Below are positions 52,001 through 61,012 of a DNA stretch of 64,000 nt, one piece after another; position 1 is the stretch's first letter, and every line of letters starts with the position of its first letter. The stretch lies in NCBI GenBank assembly GCA_964564015.1, contig CAZLZR010000017.1, forward strand, positions 1 through 64,000. Reading direction: 5' to 3'. The position numbers and the translations under genes are program-made. The DNA comes from Acetivibrio sp964564015. Lineage in GTDB: Bacteria; Bacillota; Clostridia; Acetivibrionales; Acetivibrionaceae. The notes under the pieces were generated by a model that worked only from the letters and a program-made list of their open reading frames with translations, was not told the origin of the DNA and made no database searches.

Positions 52001-52339
52001 TTTTCTTTTGTAAGTATAACCTTTTCTTTTGTTTTAAGTTTTTCTTTTGTAACTGGTATTCCTTTTTTCTTTTGTAAGTAATTCGTTTCCTTTTTCTTTT
52101 GTAAATAATTCTTCTTGCTTGTTTTCTTTTGTAGATATAAACTATCTTTTCTTTTGTAAATTTTCCTTTTTCTTTTGTAAGTAAACTATCTTCCTTTTTC
52201 TTTTGTAGTTTCAAATTTCATTTGCTTCTCTTTTGTAGTTAAAATCACTTCAATTTTTACTCTTTTTCTTTTGTGTGTTTAAAAATCTTCTTTTGTACTT
52301 TATTATTTATCCTTTGTGTTTGAATTACTTATCTTTTGT
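52001..52339. repeat. Array of spaced CTTTTGT motifs between rsmH and ftsL
   Basis: CTTTTGT occurs 13 times exactly (at 52005, 52026, 52044, 52069, 52096, 52126, 52151, 52172, 52200, 52230, 52268, 52290 and 52333) plus one variant (CCTTTGT, 52311), mostly as TTTTTCTTTTGTA. Spacing is 18-38 bp. Spacers vary in sequence. On the transcribed minus strand it reads TACAAAAGAAAAA, a purine-rich stretch with high Lys coding potential but no SD or consistent frame. Confidence 0.85.
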
Positions 52340-52375
52340 TTGTATATTTAACCTGAAAAGTAACCTCCAGGTTGT

Positions 52376-53317
52376 TTACAGTTTTCTAAGTACTCTTAGT
52401 TTGGCGCTTCTAGCTCTTGGATTGACTTCCAGTTCCTCCAACGATGATACAATAGGCTTCCTGTGTACCCAATCTGCCATTTTCTTTTTGCCACAAACAC
52501 ATATCGGAAACGTGCTCGGACACGTACACGGATTTATGTATTTATTGAACTCATTCTTTACTATCCTGTCTTCAAGTGAATGGAATGTAATTATGCAAAA
52601 TCTCCCTTCAGGTTTTAACAGGCTTATACCATCTTCTATAACTTTGCTAAGAATTCCAAGTTCATCATTAACTGCTATCCTAAATGCCTGAAAGGTTCTT
52701 TTTGCCGGATGAGGCCCTTCCCTTCTTGCAGAACTTGGTATGGCAGCTTTTATTATCTCAACCAATTCACCCGTTGTCTCAATTCTTTTCTCATCTCTTT
52801 TTTTAACAATAAATTCTGCAATCCTTGACGCCCAATTCTCTTCTCCGAATTCCCGGATTATCTTTTTAATTTCATCCTTGCTGTATTCATTTACAATTGT
52901 ATCGGCTGAAAGCTTCTGCCTTCTATCCATCCTCATATCCAGTGGAGCATCCTTGTTATAACTAAATCCTCTTTCAGCTTCATCCAACTGATGGGAAGAA
53001 ACTCCCAAATCCAGCAAGATCCCATCTACACCTTCTATTTTGTTTTCATAGCATACACTTTTGATGTTAACAAAGTTTGTATTTTCGAAAATCAGTGCAC
53101 CCTTGCCTTTTTGGGCTTCCAACCGTTTTTTTGAAGTTTCCAGCGCAAATCCATCCTGATCCAGTCCTATCAATGTTCCCTTTTCACCTAGCTGCTTGTA
53201 TATGCCTGAAGAATGTCCTGCACCTCCAAGTGTTCCATCAACGTATATCCCATCAGGTTTTATATTGAGGTTGTCAATACACTCATCAAACAGTACCGGC
53301 TTATGCTCAAACTCCAT
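52376..53317 (-). CDS. rsmH: 16S rRNA (cytosine(1402)-N(4))-methyltransferase
   Basis: 313 residues. HKPVLFDECIDNL at the N-terminus, SAM-binding DGTLGGAGHSSGI, LLDLGVSSHQLD, ERGFSYNKDAPLDMRMD and the C-terminal ITFHSLEDRIVK and NPRARSAKLRVL are signature segments of RsmH (MraW). It methylates 16S rRNA C1402. Second gene of the dcw cluster, 38 bp after mraZ. Confidence 0.96.
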   Translation of the reverse strand: MEFEHKPVLFDECIDNLNIKPDGIYVDGTLGGAGHSSGIYKQLGEKGTLIGLDQDGFALETSKKRLEAQKGKGALIFENTNFVNIKSVCYENKIEGVDGILLDLGVSSHQLDEAERGFSYNKDAPLDMRMDRRQKLSADTIVNEYSKDEIKKIIREFGEENWASRIAEFIVKKRDEKRIETTGELVEIIKAAIPSSARREGPHPAKRTFQAFRIAVNDELGILSKVIEDGISLLKPEGRFCIITFHSLEDRIVKNEFNKYINPCTCPSTFPICVCGKKKMADWVHRKPIVSSLEELEVNPRARSAKLRVLRKL

Positions 53318-53355
53318 TAAACCCTATCAACTCCCAAAGTTTCTGATGCATTGTA

Positions 53356-53787
53356 CTAAATACCAAGCATCGCCATTTTTTCAGCAATATTGTCTGCACT
53401 CATATTTTCATCGCCAGAGTAGCTTTCCCATTTTGCCTTGTCCCATATTTCAACTCTGGTTGATACCCCAATAACATAAATGTCTTTATCCAAACCTGCA
53501 TATTCCCTTAAATTTTGGGGTAATAATATTCTTCCCTGCTTGTCCACTTCGCATTCAGTAGCCCCTGCAAAGAAAAATCTGACAAATGCTCTTACATCCT
53601 TATCAGTAAATGGAAGTGATTTCAGTTTGGTTTCAAGGTTACCCCACTCTTCAGCTGAATACGCAAACAAACAGTTATCAAGACCTTTGGTCACGATAAA
53701 CTTCTCGCCAAGACCATCTCTGAACTTAGACGGTACAATGACACGACCTTTTGCGTCCACTGAATGCTGGTATTCACCATAAAACAA
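53356..53787 (-). CDS. mraZ: Transcriptional regulator MraZ
   Basis: 143 residues with two AbrB-like halves: GEYQHSVDAKGRVIVPSKFRD and TECEVDKQGRILLPQNLREYAGL, each carrying the DxKGR/DxxGRI signature. It binds TGGTG repeats and represses its own operon. TTG start with GAGGTG seven bases upstream. Its operator and promoter are visible just ahead. Confidence 0.96.
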   Translation of the reverse strand: MFYGEYQHSVDAKGRVIVPSKFRDGLGEKFIVTKGLDNCLFAYSAEEWGNLETKLKSLPFTDKDVRAFVRFFFAGATECEVDKQGRILLPQNLREYAGLDKDIYVIGVSTRVEIWDKAKWESYSGDENMSADNIAEKMAMLGI

Positions 53788-53810
53788 CTATTTCACCTCA
53801 CATTTTGGTA

Positions 53811-53842
53811 CCACCCACCACTTCGCACCACTTTTCACCACT
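53811..53842 (-). promoter_or_regulatory. MraZ operator
   Basis: On the minus strand, GTGGTG occurs three times with exact 10-bp periodicity (CACCA complements at 53816, 53826 and 53836), plus a fourth degenerate GGTGG. This is the direct-repeat arrangement bound by MraZ octamers. It lies 10 bp after the -10 box and so covers the start site. Confidence 0.85.
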
Positions 53843-53851
53843 TCTAATTAA

Positions 53852-53880
53852 ATTTTAGTCCAAATCGGCCTAATAATCAA
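53852..53880 (-). promoter_or_regulatory. mraZ/dcw promoter
   Basis: Minus strand TTGATT (53880-53875), 17-bp spacer, TAAAAT (53857-53852). Confidence 0.8.
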
Positions 53881-53904
53881 GACATATTTTAAATTTTCTG
53901 TATA

Positions 53905-53938
53905 AAAAATAAAAAGATAGGACGTTAGTCCTACCTTT
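53905..53938 (-). terminator. Terminator downstream of rodA
   Basis: Minus strand AAAGGTAGGAC / GTCCTATCTTT (one G·U), TAAC loop, then TTATTTTTTATA. Separates rodA transcription from the dcw promoter. Confidence 0.8.
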
Positions 53939-54013
53939 CTAAGCACTTTTGATAGATTTTTTATTCCCCTGCCAATTTCAGGTATGTGAAAAATAAAACT
54001 TCCACTCACTTAG

Positions 54014-54083
54014 GGATAACGAAAAAATAACTTCCTATTCTCATATTTTGAAAACATTATTAAATCAAGTTTTTTCGTTATCC
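54014..54083. other. 14-bp perfect inverted repeat with 42-bp interior
   Basis: GGATAACGAAAAAA (54014-54027) pairs with TTTTTTCGTTATCC (54070-54083). Outside it AACTTCCACTC and GAGTTGGAACTT partly pair as well. It lies 33 bp after the rodA stop; an RNA structure or a small repeat element. Confidence 0.5.
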
Positions 54084-54115
54084 AGAGTTGGAACTTATAT
54101 TTTAGTCATACCTTA

Positions 54116-55255
54116 TTAATCCGAAGAGTTGAATATTTCTTTCTTTCTTCTCATCGATATACTCAAAATTATTCCAACCGCAATGAAATTGGTCAGCATG
54201 TAGCTTCCACCCGAACTTACAAAGGGTAACGGAATACCTGTAACAGGGAACACACCGACACTCATGCCGATATTTTCCATAGCATGGAATGCCCATACCG
54301 ATGCTATCCCGATAACTACAAATGAACCGTATGAATCTCTTGCATGTCTTGCAATATATATACACCTCAATAGAATAAAGCAAATCAACAGTATAATGAT
54401 TACTGCACCGATAAATCCCAACTCTTCACCAACAACAGAAAAAATAAAATCCGATTCACTGACCGGTACACTTCCATTCTGTGTCTGAATGCCTTTATAA
54501 AGCCCTTTCCCGTAAATCTGGCCTGATCCGACTGCCAGTTTTGACCTTATAACGTTAAAACCAGCACCTAGAGGATCAAGTTCGGGATTCAAAAAGACCT
54601 TTATCCTGTCCCTTCTCTTATCATTCAGGACAAAAAACCATAAAAACGGAGTAGATAAAAGAAAAACGGTTAATAGTGCTATAAGGTACTTGTAGGCTAT
54701 TCCACAGATAAAAACCAGTACAAAAAATGCAAAGACAAATACAAGTGCCGTACCAAAATCTTTCTGGGCAACAATCAATCCCATAGGTATTGCCGAGTAC
54801 ATTAAAAACTTAAAAATATTGGCTTTTCTACTTTTCTGGTCATCATATATTCTTTCCAAAAACACAGCGGCAACCAAAATATATGATATCTTTGCAAGCT
54901 CTGAAGGTTGAAATGTAATAAATCCCAAGTCAATCCAACTTCTACTTCCAAGGTTTTCATCACCTTTACCAATAAAAAGCACAGCTACCAATAGTCCCGT
55001 TGTAACAATGTAAAAAAATATTCCCAGAGTTCTAAAGTCCTTGTAATCTATGCAACTTATCACAATAGCCATAACTATTCCAACTGCAAATGTGCCTACA
55101 TGAACAATTATCATTCTTCTGGCGTTAGGCATATAATTCACCGCGCTGCTGACAACAAAAGAACCAATAACACCCAAAATTGCTATTGCAAAAAACAAAA
55201 TATAATCAAATTTCTTAAAAAAGTTAAAATCTTTGGTTTTTTCAACAAAGTACAT
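54116..55255 (-). CDS. rodA: Rod-shape SEDS glycosyltransferase
   Basis: 379 residues, about ten membrane segments. SRSWIDLGFITFQPSELAKI, QKDFGTALVF, LAVGSGQIYGKGL and VPVSESDFIFSVVGEELGF are SEDS-family motifs; GKGLYKG and PVSESDFIF favour RodA over FtsW. It polymerises glycan strands for elongation with a class B PBP that is not in this window. AAGGTGAG precedes the ATG. No mreBCD/minCD neighbours upstream; its nearest upstream gene is Spo0E-like. Confidence 0.9.
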   Translation of the reverse strand: MYFVEKTKDFNFFKKFDYILFFAIAILGVIGSFVVSSAVNYMPNARRMIIVHVGTFAVGIVMAIVISCIDYKDFRTLGIFFYIVTTGLLVAVLFIGKGDENLGSRSWIDLGFITFQPSELAKISYILVAAVFLERIYDDQKSRKANIFKFLMYSAIPMGLIVAQKDFGTALVFVFAFFVLVFICGIAYKYLIALLTVFLLSTPFLWFFVLNDKRRDRIKVFLNPELDPLGAGFNVIRSKLAVGSGQIYGKGLYKGIQTQNGSVPVSESDFIFSVVGEELGFIGAVIIILLICFILLRCIYIARHARDSYGSFVVIGIASVWAFHAMENIGMSVGVFPVTGIPLPFVSSGGSYMLTNFIAVGIILSISMRRKKEIFNSSD

Positions 55256-55494
55256 AAGCTCACCTTCAATATTAGATTATCCTTCTAAAAAGTTTGTTTT
55301 AGACACATAGCTTCAATTTATCCAAAATTCATAAATATAGGATCACTTCAATTAAAAACTACTGCCAAACAAGCATATAAGCCAAGATTTAGCAGTAGTT
55401 CATAACTATTAATTAATACTATTATATTTTTCTGAATATGTAATGTCAATGCAACTCCAGTATTTAACACTATAAATATGTCCTTTAACAATTC

Positions 55495-55674
55495 CTATCT
55501 TTCAATTAGAAAATCCTGGCATCCTCTATCCTCCCTGTTTAAAACATTATTATAGTATTCTACTATCAATGAGTCCAACTCAATGCTGGTTTTATAAATC
55601 TTGCTGTAATCGTCATTATTGTCTATCATATTATTAAGCTCACATTGCAACTTCTGAATCTTCTGTTTATACAT
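55495..55674 (-). CDS. Spo0E-like aspartyl-phosphate phosphatase
   Basis: About 59 residues from ATG 55674 (GGTGGTG six bases upstream; an ATG 15 bases earlier lacks an SD). The short helical hairpin carries SIELDSLIVEYYN, the SxELDxLI signature of the Spo0E family, which dephosphorylates Spo0A~P to hold back sporulation. Flanked by non-coding AT-rich gaps on both sides; apparently monocistronic. Confidence 0.85.
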   Translation of the reverse strand: MYKQKIQKLQCELNNMIDNNDDYSKIYKTSIELDSLIVEYYNNVLNREDRGCQDFLIER

Positions 55675-55851
55675 TTTTCGCACCACCATTATCTTTAGTA
55701 AAATCTTAACGAATACTTATGTCTTGTTTTGGGAAAAATTCTTATATTTCGCCCTTATATTATAAGAAATTACTATATATTCGTCAAGAAACTATAAATA
55801 ATGTAATATAATTGTAATGCAGCGCAAAATGAACACTACTACAACTTTACT

Positions 55852-56838
55852 CTAATTCCCCTCTTCCTCCTTATTTTCAAGCGTTTCACTGGTATTTGCC
55901 GTTTCCTCAACAGCATCAACTTTCTCGACATTTTTCGAGCTGGGTTTTTCATTGAGTTCATGGAGCAATGTTGTATATTCACTTTCTACAGCGTCTCCTG
56001 CAGTTATCCCTTGTGCTCTAGACATTTTTCTCCTGATAACGAAAATCAATCCAAATACGATAACAAATACAAGCGATAGAACCTGAGATATTCTAAACGA
56101 GCCTAACCACAGGCTATCAAGCCTCAATCCTTCAATCCAGAACCTTCCTGCCCCATATCCGACCATATAAAGGCAAAATACTTCACCGTCCAGTTTCTTT
56201 CTCTTTGCAAACCACATCAAAAGAAAAAATATTGCCAAATTCCAAAGCGACTCGTATAAAAACGTAGGATGAACCGGAATACCTGGATCAACCGGAACCT
56301 TCAAATCCCGAAACACCTCCAACTGTTTCTGAATAACTTCACCGGTCATCCCCCATGGAAGGTTGGTGTTTCGCCCGAAGGCCTCCTGATTGGTAAAATT
56401 CCCCCATCGACCTATGGCTTGAGCAAGGAGAAAATATGGAATACAAAAGTCCACAAGTCTTAACGTATTAACCTTCCTTAGTTTACCAAACACTAAGGCA
56501 ACAATGACTGCTCCTATTAGTCCTCCATAAATAGCAAGTCCTCCCGTTCGGATATTGACGATTTTGAAAAAATCCCCATTAAACTCACTCCAGTTGAATA
56601 TTACATAGTACATTCTCGCACACACAATAGAAAATGGAGTTGCAAACAATACAAGATCGATTATATCATCCGATTTTATACCTGCTTTCTTACTGTTCTT
56701 CATTGCAAGCATGACAGCAAGAAAAAAACCTGCTGAAATTATTATCCCGTACCAATATACAGGAAGCCCAAATACATTGAATGCTTCCCTGTTTATTGGT
56801 ATCTTAAAACCGAGTTTCGGGAATTCTATATATCCCAT
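55852..56838 (-). CDS. lgt: Phosphatidylglycerol-prolipoprotein diacylglyceryl transferase
   Basis: 328 residues with seven membrane segments. RTGGLAIYGGLIGA, AIGRWGNFTNQEAFG (the Lgt signature), HPTFLYESLWN and GRFWIEGLRLDSL are conserved. It lipidates the Cys of lipobox proteins such as those at 5284, 6198 and 11657 in this window. The ~50-residue acidic C-terminal tail (about 275-328) is an extension beyond the usual end. GGGGG SD. Follows the M16 gene yfmH by 11 bp. Confidence 0.95.
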   Translation of the reverse strand: MGYIEFPKLGFKIPINREAFNVFGLPVYWYGIIISAGFFLAVMLAMKNSKKAGIKSDDIIDLVLFATPFSIVCARMYYVIFNWSEFNGDFFKIVNIRTGGLAIYGGLIGAVIVALVFGKLRKVNTLRLVDFCIPYFLLAQAIGRWGNFTNQEAFGRNTNLPWGMTGEVIQKQLEVFRDLKVPVDPGIPVHPTFLYESLWNLAIFFLLMWFAKRKKLDGEVFCLYMVGYGAGRFWIEGLRLDSLWLGSFRISQVLSLVFVIVFGLIFVIRRKMSRAQGITAGDAVESEYTTLLHELNEKPSSKNVEKVDAVEETANTSETLENKEEEGN

Positions 56839-56849
56839 TTTTATCCCCC

Positions 56850-58133
56850 TTATGTTGGTTTGATTACCGACATTGCAAGTCTGTCGGCTGAAAAATGTTC
56901 TTCAAACACTTTATTTACATATTCAAAAGTTATTTTATCATATACTTCCATATAGTCAAACAAATTAATCTCTTTAAAATACACCGAAACAAAATTGTGG
57001 GAAATCCGCTCCACCGAATTAAGCTGCTTCACAAGTCTTCCTTTATTGGCACGCCTTATCCTTTCATAGGTCTCCATGCTAAGCCCCTTATCCCGAAGAG
57101 AGCTTATCTCTTCCAGCAGTCTTTCCTTTACCTTGAGAGGATCTTTTGATTCACCTCCGAAGGCAGAATAAGCGTAGTTCTCCTCAATGCTGTAATCAAA
57201 TTCAAAAGAGTTGTTAATCAGCCCTTCGTTATATAACTCGTTGTATAACTTAGAGCTCTTTCCCATTATCATATCCAGCAGAATTTTTACAGCTGTCTCT
57301 CTCATCAGGCAGTCCATCCCTTTTGAAGCAAACCCAACGTCTTTGTATCCCATCTGGAACAACGGCATCGATACAGCAAGATTTTGCTCAACATAGCTTT
57401 TATTCAGTTTATCGGATTCATCCGGAAATATTCTTTTAATCTCAGGCTTACTTGCAGATACTGTTATGGTTTTTTCAATCTGTTCAAATACTTTAGCAGC
57501 ATCAACATCTCCCACCACCACAATAATCATGTTTGAAGGATGATAGAATGTATTGTAGCACTTATATAAAATGTCCTTGTTAATTTTACTAATACTCTCA
57601 ATGCTTCCTGCTATATCAATCTTAACAGGATTTTTTTCATAAAATGCATCAAGAAGGTTAAAAAACACTCTCCAGTTTGCATTGTCATCATACATACGTA
57701 TTTCCTGTCCTATTATACCCTTTTCCTTTTCTACACTCTCCTCAGTAATATAAGGATTCTGGACAAAATCAAGCAGTAAACTGAAGTTATCTTCAAATTT
57801 ATCCGTACACGAAAACAAATATGCTGTCTGGGCAAAGCTGGTGTATGCATTTGGATTTGAGCCAAGCTGCGAAAATTTATCCATCACGCTTCCATCTTTC
57901 TGTTCAAAAAGCTTATGCTCCAAGAAATGTGCTATTCCATCGGGAACTCTTGTAACATCAGTTTCTTCCGGCACAATAAATTCATTGTTTATCGAACCGT
58001 AATGAGTTGCAAACGTTGCAAATTTCTTTGAATATCCTTTTTTAGGAATAACAAAACACTTAAGCCCGCTCTTATGCTCATACGTATGCATAACTTCATC
58101 AATATTTTTATACTCTATAGTTTTAATATCCAT
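56850..58133 (-). CDS. yfmH: M16 zinc protease YfmH-like
   Basis: 427 residues. The inverted zinc motif HFLEH (in GIAHFLEHKLFE) with downstream Glu (EKGIIGQEIRMY) makes this the catalytically competent member of an M16 pair. It matches YfmH, which in Bacillus subtilis is tied to 5-aminopentanol modification of elongation factor P. FYHPSNMIIVVVGDVD and the C-terminal RRANKGRLVKQLNSVERIS are also typical. Gene pair with yfmF upstream. Confidence 0.85.
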   Translation of the reverse strand: MDIKTIEYKNIDEVMHTYEHKSGLKCFVIPKKGYSKKFATFATHYGSINNEFIVPEETDVTRVPDGIAHFLEHKLFEQKDGSVMDKFSQLGSNPNAYTSFAQTAYLFSCTDKFEDNFSLLLDFVQNPYITEESVEKEKGIIGQEIRMYDDNANWRVFFNLLDAFYEKNPVKIDIAGSIESISKINKDILYKCYNTFYHPSNMIIVVVGDVDAAKVFEQIEKTITVSASKPEIKRIFPDESDKLNKSYVEQNLAVSMPLFQMGYKDVGFASKGMDCLMRETAVKILLDMIMGKSSKLYNELYNEGLINNSFEFDYSIEENYAYSAFGGESKDPLKVKERLLEEISSLRDKGLSMETYERIRRANKGRLVKQLNSVERISHNFVSVYFKEINLFDYMEVYDKITFEYVNKVFEEHFSADRLAMSVIKPT

Positions 58134-58208
58134 TATTTTTTATCTCCCTTCAAAAATGAGGTATTATAGATGAAAAACTCAAAGCTATATGGATGACTTC
58201 ATTATTCC

Positions 58209-59498
58209 CTATTTTGATGTAAGAAAATATACCGTATCCATTTCTATCTTTTTTGCGACATCGATTACATCCTGCCTTGTTACCTTCTTGACTTTTTCAA
58301 TAATATCGTCAGGAGAGTCCTGAGTTCCTGCAATGATCTGACTCAGATTAAAATCAACCACCTGCAGTTGGCTGTCTTTAAGTGAATTTATTCCTGTCTC
58401 AATACTTTTGATTGATGCTTCAAATTCATAATCTGATATAACTCCGTTTTTCATATCCTCAAGCTGTTTCATTATTACGTCATAAGCTTTATCCTTGTTG
58501 CTGATTTCTATACCACCGCTGATAACCATAAGACCTTTGAATTTTTCAAGCCTTGAAAAAACATAATATGCCATTGCATTTTTTTCACGGACATTCTGGA
58601 AAAGTTTTGAGTGCAAGCCTCCGCCAAGTATACTGTTATATACCATTAACTTGTAATATTCTTCCGACTTAGGGTCTGTATTAGTCCTGAAACCAATTGA
58701 CAGTTTTGCCTGATTCACATTCATATGCTCGGTAACTTCTCTTACTTCCGATACATGCTTTTCTACACTGACCTGCGGCAATGTTTTTATATTTCCCCGA
58801 TTTATCTTCTTCAATTTATCAACAATATAATTGATCTGCTCATCTACTATATCTCCGGAAATGAACACGTAAACAGGCAAAGTTTCCAAAAAGTACTTGT
58901 AATGGTCATGCAGGTTAGCTGCATCTATTTTGTTTATATCTTCTATATTTCCATAGTCAAATATGCCAAAGGGTTCATTCTCACACATTACTTCCAGACA
59001 TTTGTCAACCCCATACTGAACCTTATCATTTACCCTGCTTTCAATGAGCTCCTTAAGTTTTTTTGCTTCCTGTTCCATGTATTCCTTTTTAAATACCCCG
59101 TTCTCGGTAACAGGCTGTGTAATAATCTCAAATAGCAGGTCAAAAGCCTTATTTGTCAAATCAGCTTTTCCATTTGCATATTTATCTGAAATAAAGTCCA
59201 AATAAAATTGAACTATCTGGTTTTCCCCTTTCTTTGTTACTCCGCAGTCAAATGCCGCACCATACAACTCTTCAAGATAAAGCGATATATCCTGTATTGT
59301 CGGAAAATTAACGCTTCCCCTCCTTAAAACTGCGGGTAGCAACGCATTCTTTGATGCATTTTCCCTGCTGAGGTTATCATGAAAAAAGATGTTTATGGAA
59401 TTTGTTTTGAACTTATTTGTCTTGATCTGATATACCTTTATGCCGTTGAAAGAAGCAATTTCGCTAATCTGATTCTCTGATAGCACAGTGTTAGTCAT
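58209..59498 (-). CDS. yfmF: M16 protease-like partner YfmF
   Basis: 429 residues. Same fold as YfmH but without HxxEH: the segment reads NALLPAVLRRGS at that position, so it is the non-catalytic partner of the M16 heterodimer, as for YfmF. NQAKLSIGFRTNTDP and YNSILGGGLHSKLFQNVREKNAMAYYVFSRLE give the M16 C-domain pattern. GAGAGG precedes the ATG by nine bases. Together with yfmH it probably acts on EF-P or its modification. Confidence 0.82.
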   Translation of the reverse strand: MTNTVLSENQISEIASFNGIKVYQIKTNKFKTNSINIFFHDNLSRENASKNALLPAVLRRGSVNFPTIQDISLYLEELYGAAFDCGVTKKGENQIVQFYLDFISDKYANGKADLTNKAFDLLFEIITQPVTENGVFKKEYMEQEAKKLKELIESRVNDKVQYGVDKCLEVMCENEPFGIFDYGNIEDINKIDAANLHDHYKYFLETLPVYVFISGDIVDEQINYIVDKLKKINRGNIKTLPQVSVEKHVSEVREVTEHMNVNQAKLSIGFRTNTDPKSEEYYKLMVYNSILGGGLHSKLFQNVREKNAMAYYVFSRLEKFKGLMVISGGIEISNKDKAYDVIMKQLEDMKNGVISDYEFEASIKSIETGINSLKDSQLQVVDFNLSQIIAGTQDSPDDIIEKVKKVTRQDVIDVAKKIEMDTVYFLTSK

Positions 59499-59610
59499 TT
59501 AACCAGTCCTCTCATTTTTAGTTTAATAAAAAGCAGTTTCTTTATTAGTATAATAAAAACAACATGCTTTATTCAATATCTGGAAAGCATATTGTTTCTA
59601 TTTTTCATCT

Positions 59611-59651
59611 GGTGCCTGTTGTTTTAGTGTCAAACGATGTAATTAGCAAGG
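59611..59651. repeat. Dispersed ~40-bp repeat, copy 2
   Basis: GGTGCCTGTTG, GTGTCAAACGAT and AGCAAGG match the copy at 1850-1888 in the same order and orientation. Lies between yfmF and the plus-strand small gene at 59747. Confidence 0.6.
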
Positions 59652-59746
59652 CCTTAACAAAATTCAATTTTCTAAACTCTTAAAATCTTTAGACAGGTAA
59701 ACATAAAAAACAATCTATTGAAAATAATAATTATGGAGGGATGTCA

Positions 59747-59917
59747 ATGATTAATACCAGATACTATAGAAAACACCCCAGAAGCCATACTAAAAACGAA
59801 ACTCAGGAAGAAGAAAAAGTATTGAATCTAAGTGGATTAGCAGCCATAGGTATTTTAGCATTTACACTTGCAAACGGTATGTTTTTGGGGTATGCAATGA
59901 GGAGAAACAGGTGCTGA
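59747..59917 (+). CDS. Small single-span membrane protein (56 aa)
   Basis: 56 codons from the ATG at 59747, GGAGGG eight bases upstream. A charged N-terminal half (RYYRKHPRSHTKNETQEEEK) is followed by one membrane helix (about 28-50, SGLAAIGILAFTLANGMFLG) and RRNRC. The only plus-strand gene in this part of the window, with a perfect terminator. Function unknown; coding is supported by SD, stop position and membrane helix. Confidence 0.65.
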   Translation: MINTRYYRKHPRSHTKNETQEEEKVLNLSGLAAIGILAFTLANGMFLGYAMRRNRC

Positions 59918-59947
59918 AAAGGAGAAGCAATTTGCTTCTCCTTTTTC
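59917..59947. terminator. Bidirectional terminator
   Basis: AAAAGGAGAAGCA / TGCTTCTCCTTTT, perfect 13 bp with a short loop; U tracts on both strands serve the small plus-strand gene and ribF. Confidence 0.9.
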
Positions 59948-59953
59948 CATAAT

Positions 59954-60889
59954 TTATTTCTTTATATCACTAAAGTATTCCTTTGCGCTTTCAATATCTT
60001 TCCGGATCTGTCCAACCAGTTCATCCAGATTATTAAACTTCTTTTCCCCTCTGATTTTCTTAAGGAAAAAAACCTCAATGCCCTCACCGTAAATATCTTC
60101 GCTATAATCCATAATATAGGTCTCAATAGATACTTTCTGATCATTGAAAGTCGGATTATTTCCGATATTTGTTATACTGTCATACATCCTGCCATCTAAT
60201 AGAGTTCTGGTAACATATACACCATACGCTGGAATCAGAAGATATTCCTCAGGATAAATGTTTGCAGTGGGAAAGCCTAATGTATTACCTATTCTTTTGC
60301 CTCTCTCTACAATTCCAGTTATTGAATAATGTCTGCCTAGCAATTTAAATGCACTACCCATATCACCCTTTTTAACATGCTTTCTTATAAGTGTGCTGCT
60401 TACCACATCATCGTCTATCTTAATCGGGGGAAGGGTTATCACTTTGTAATTATACTTTCGCCCAAGCTCTTTCAAGTACTCTACATCCCCCTGGCCTTTA
60501 TATCCGAACCTATAGTCAAATCCTGTAACCGCCAGCTTCATATTTAACTTCTTAACCAGAATATCTCTAACAAACATTTCAGGACTCATCCTTGAAAAGT
60601 ATTCGTCAAACTCCTCAAAAAAAGTATAATCCAGTTGAGTTATCTCAAGCAATCTCATCTTTTTGTTTACAGAAGTTATCATAGGTGTAAAAAGCTTTTT
60701 CCTGATGATATTTTCAGGGTGCTTGGTGAAAGTATACAAAACAGACTCAAGCCCACCCTGTTTTGATTCACTGATGAGAGTGTTTATTAAAGCCATGTGT
60801 GCAATATGTAAACCGTCAAAGTTACCTAATCCAACACCAGTAGGTTTTGTAAATTGATTTTGTTGATTCTTTCCGTATATTACTTCCAT
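59954..60889 (-). CDS. ribF: Bifunctional riboflavin kinase/FAD synthetase
   Basis: 311 residues. N-terminal FAD synthetase: GLGNFDGLHIAHMALI, GFDYRFGYKGQGD, SSTLIRKHVKKGDM. C-terminal kinase: GIVERGKRIGNTLGFPTANI, TNIGNNPTF and SIETYIMDYSEDIYGE. It converts riboflavin to FMN and FAD. Last gene of the infB-rbfA-DHH-truB-ribF series, a common Firmicutes order. AAAAGGGAAG SD. Confidence 0.95.
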   Translation of the reverse strand: MEVIYGKNQQNQFTKPTGVGLGNFDGLHIAHMALINTLISESKQGGLESVLYTFTKHPENIIRKKLFTPMITSVNKKMRLLEITQLDYTFFEEFDEYFSRMSPEMFVRDILVKKLNMKLAVTGFDYRFGYKGQGDVEYLKELGRKYNYKVITLPPIKIDDDVVSSTLIRKHVKKGDMGSAFKLLGRHYSITGIVERGKRIGNTLGFPTANIYPEEYLLIPAYGVYVTRTLLDGRMYDSITNIGNNPTFNDQKVSIETYIMDYSEDIYGEGIEVFFLKKIRGEKKFNNLDELVGQIRKDIESAKEYFSDIKK

Positions 60890-61012
60890 ATGCTTCCCTT
60901 TTGAACGTTCTTAAAAAATATTTCAAATATAAAAAACAACCTCTAAATTATTTTTAAAAACTTCGGTTTAATGTTACTTGTATTATTTCAAGTATTGCTT
61001 AATGGTACACCA

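Noticed and set aside
51996..52214. Lys/Arg-rich minus-strand open frame within the CTTTTGT array
   Set aside because: It begins with a TTG lacking an SD and its composition (KRK, QKKK) is a by-product of the repeated ACAAAAGAAAAA motif, with no stable repeat register.
52001..52339. CRISPR array
   Set aside because: Repeat unit is only 7-14 bp, spacing is irregular (18-38 bp), spacers are AT-rich and low-complexity, and there are no cas genes.
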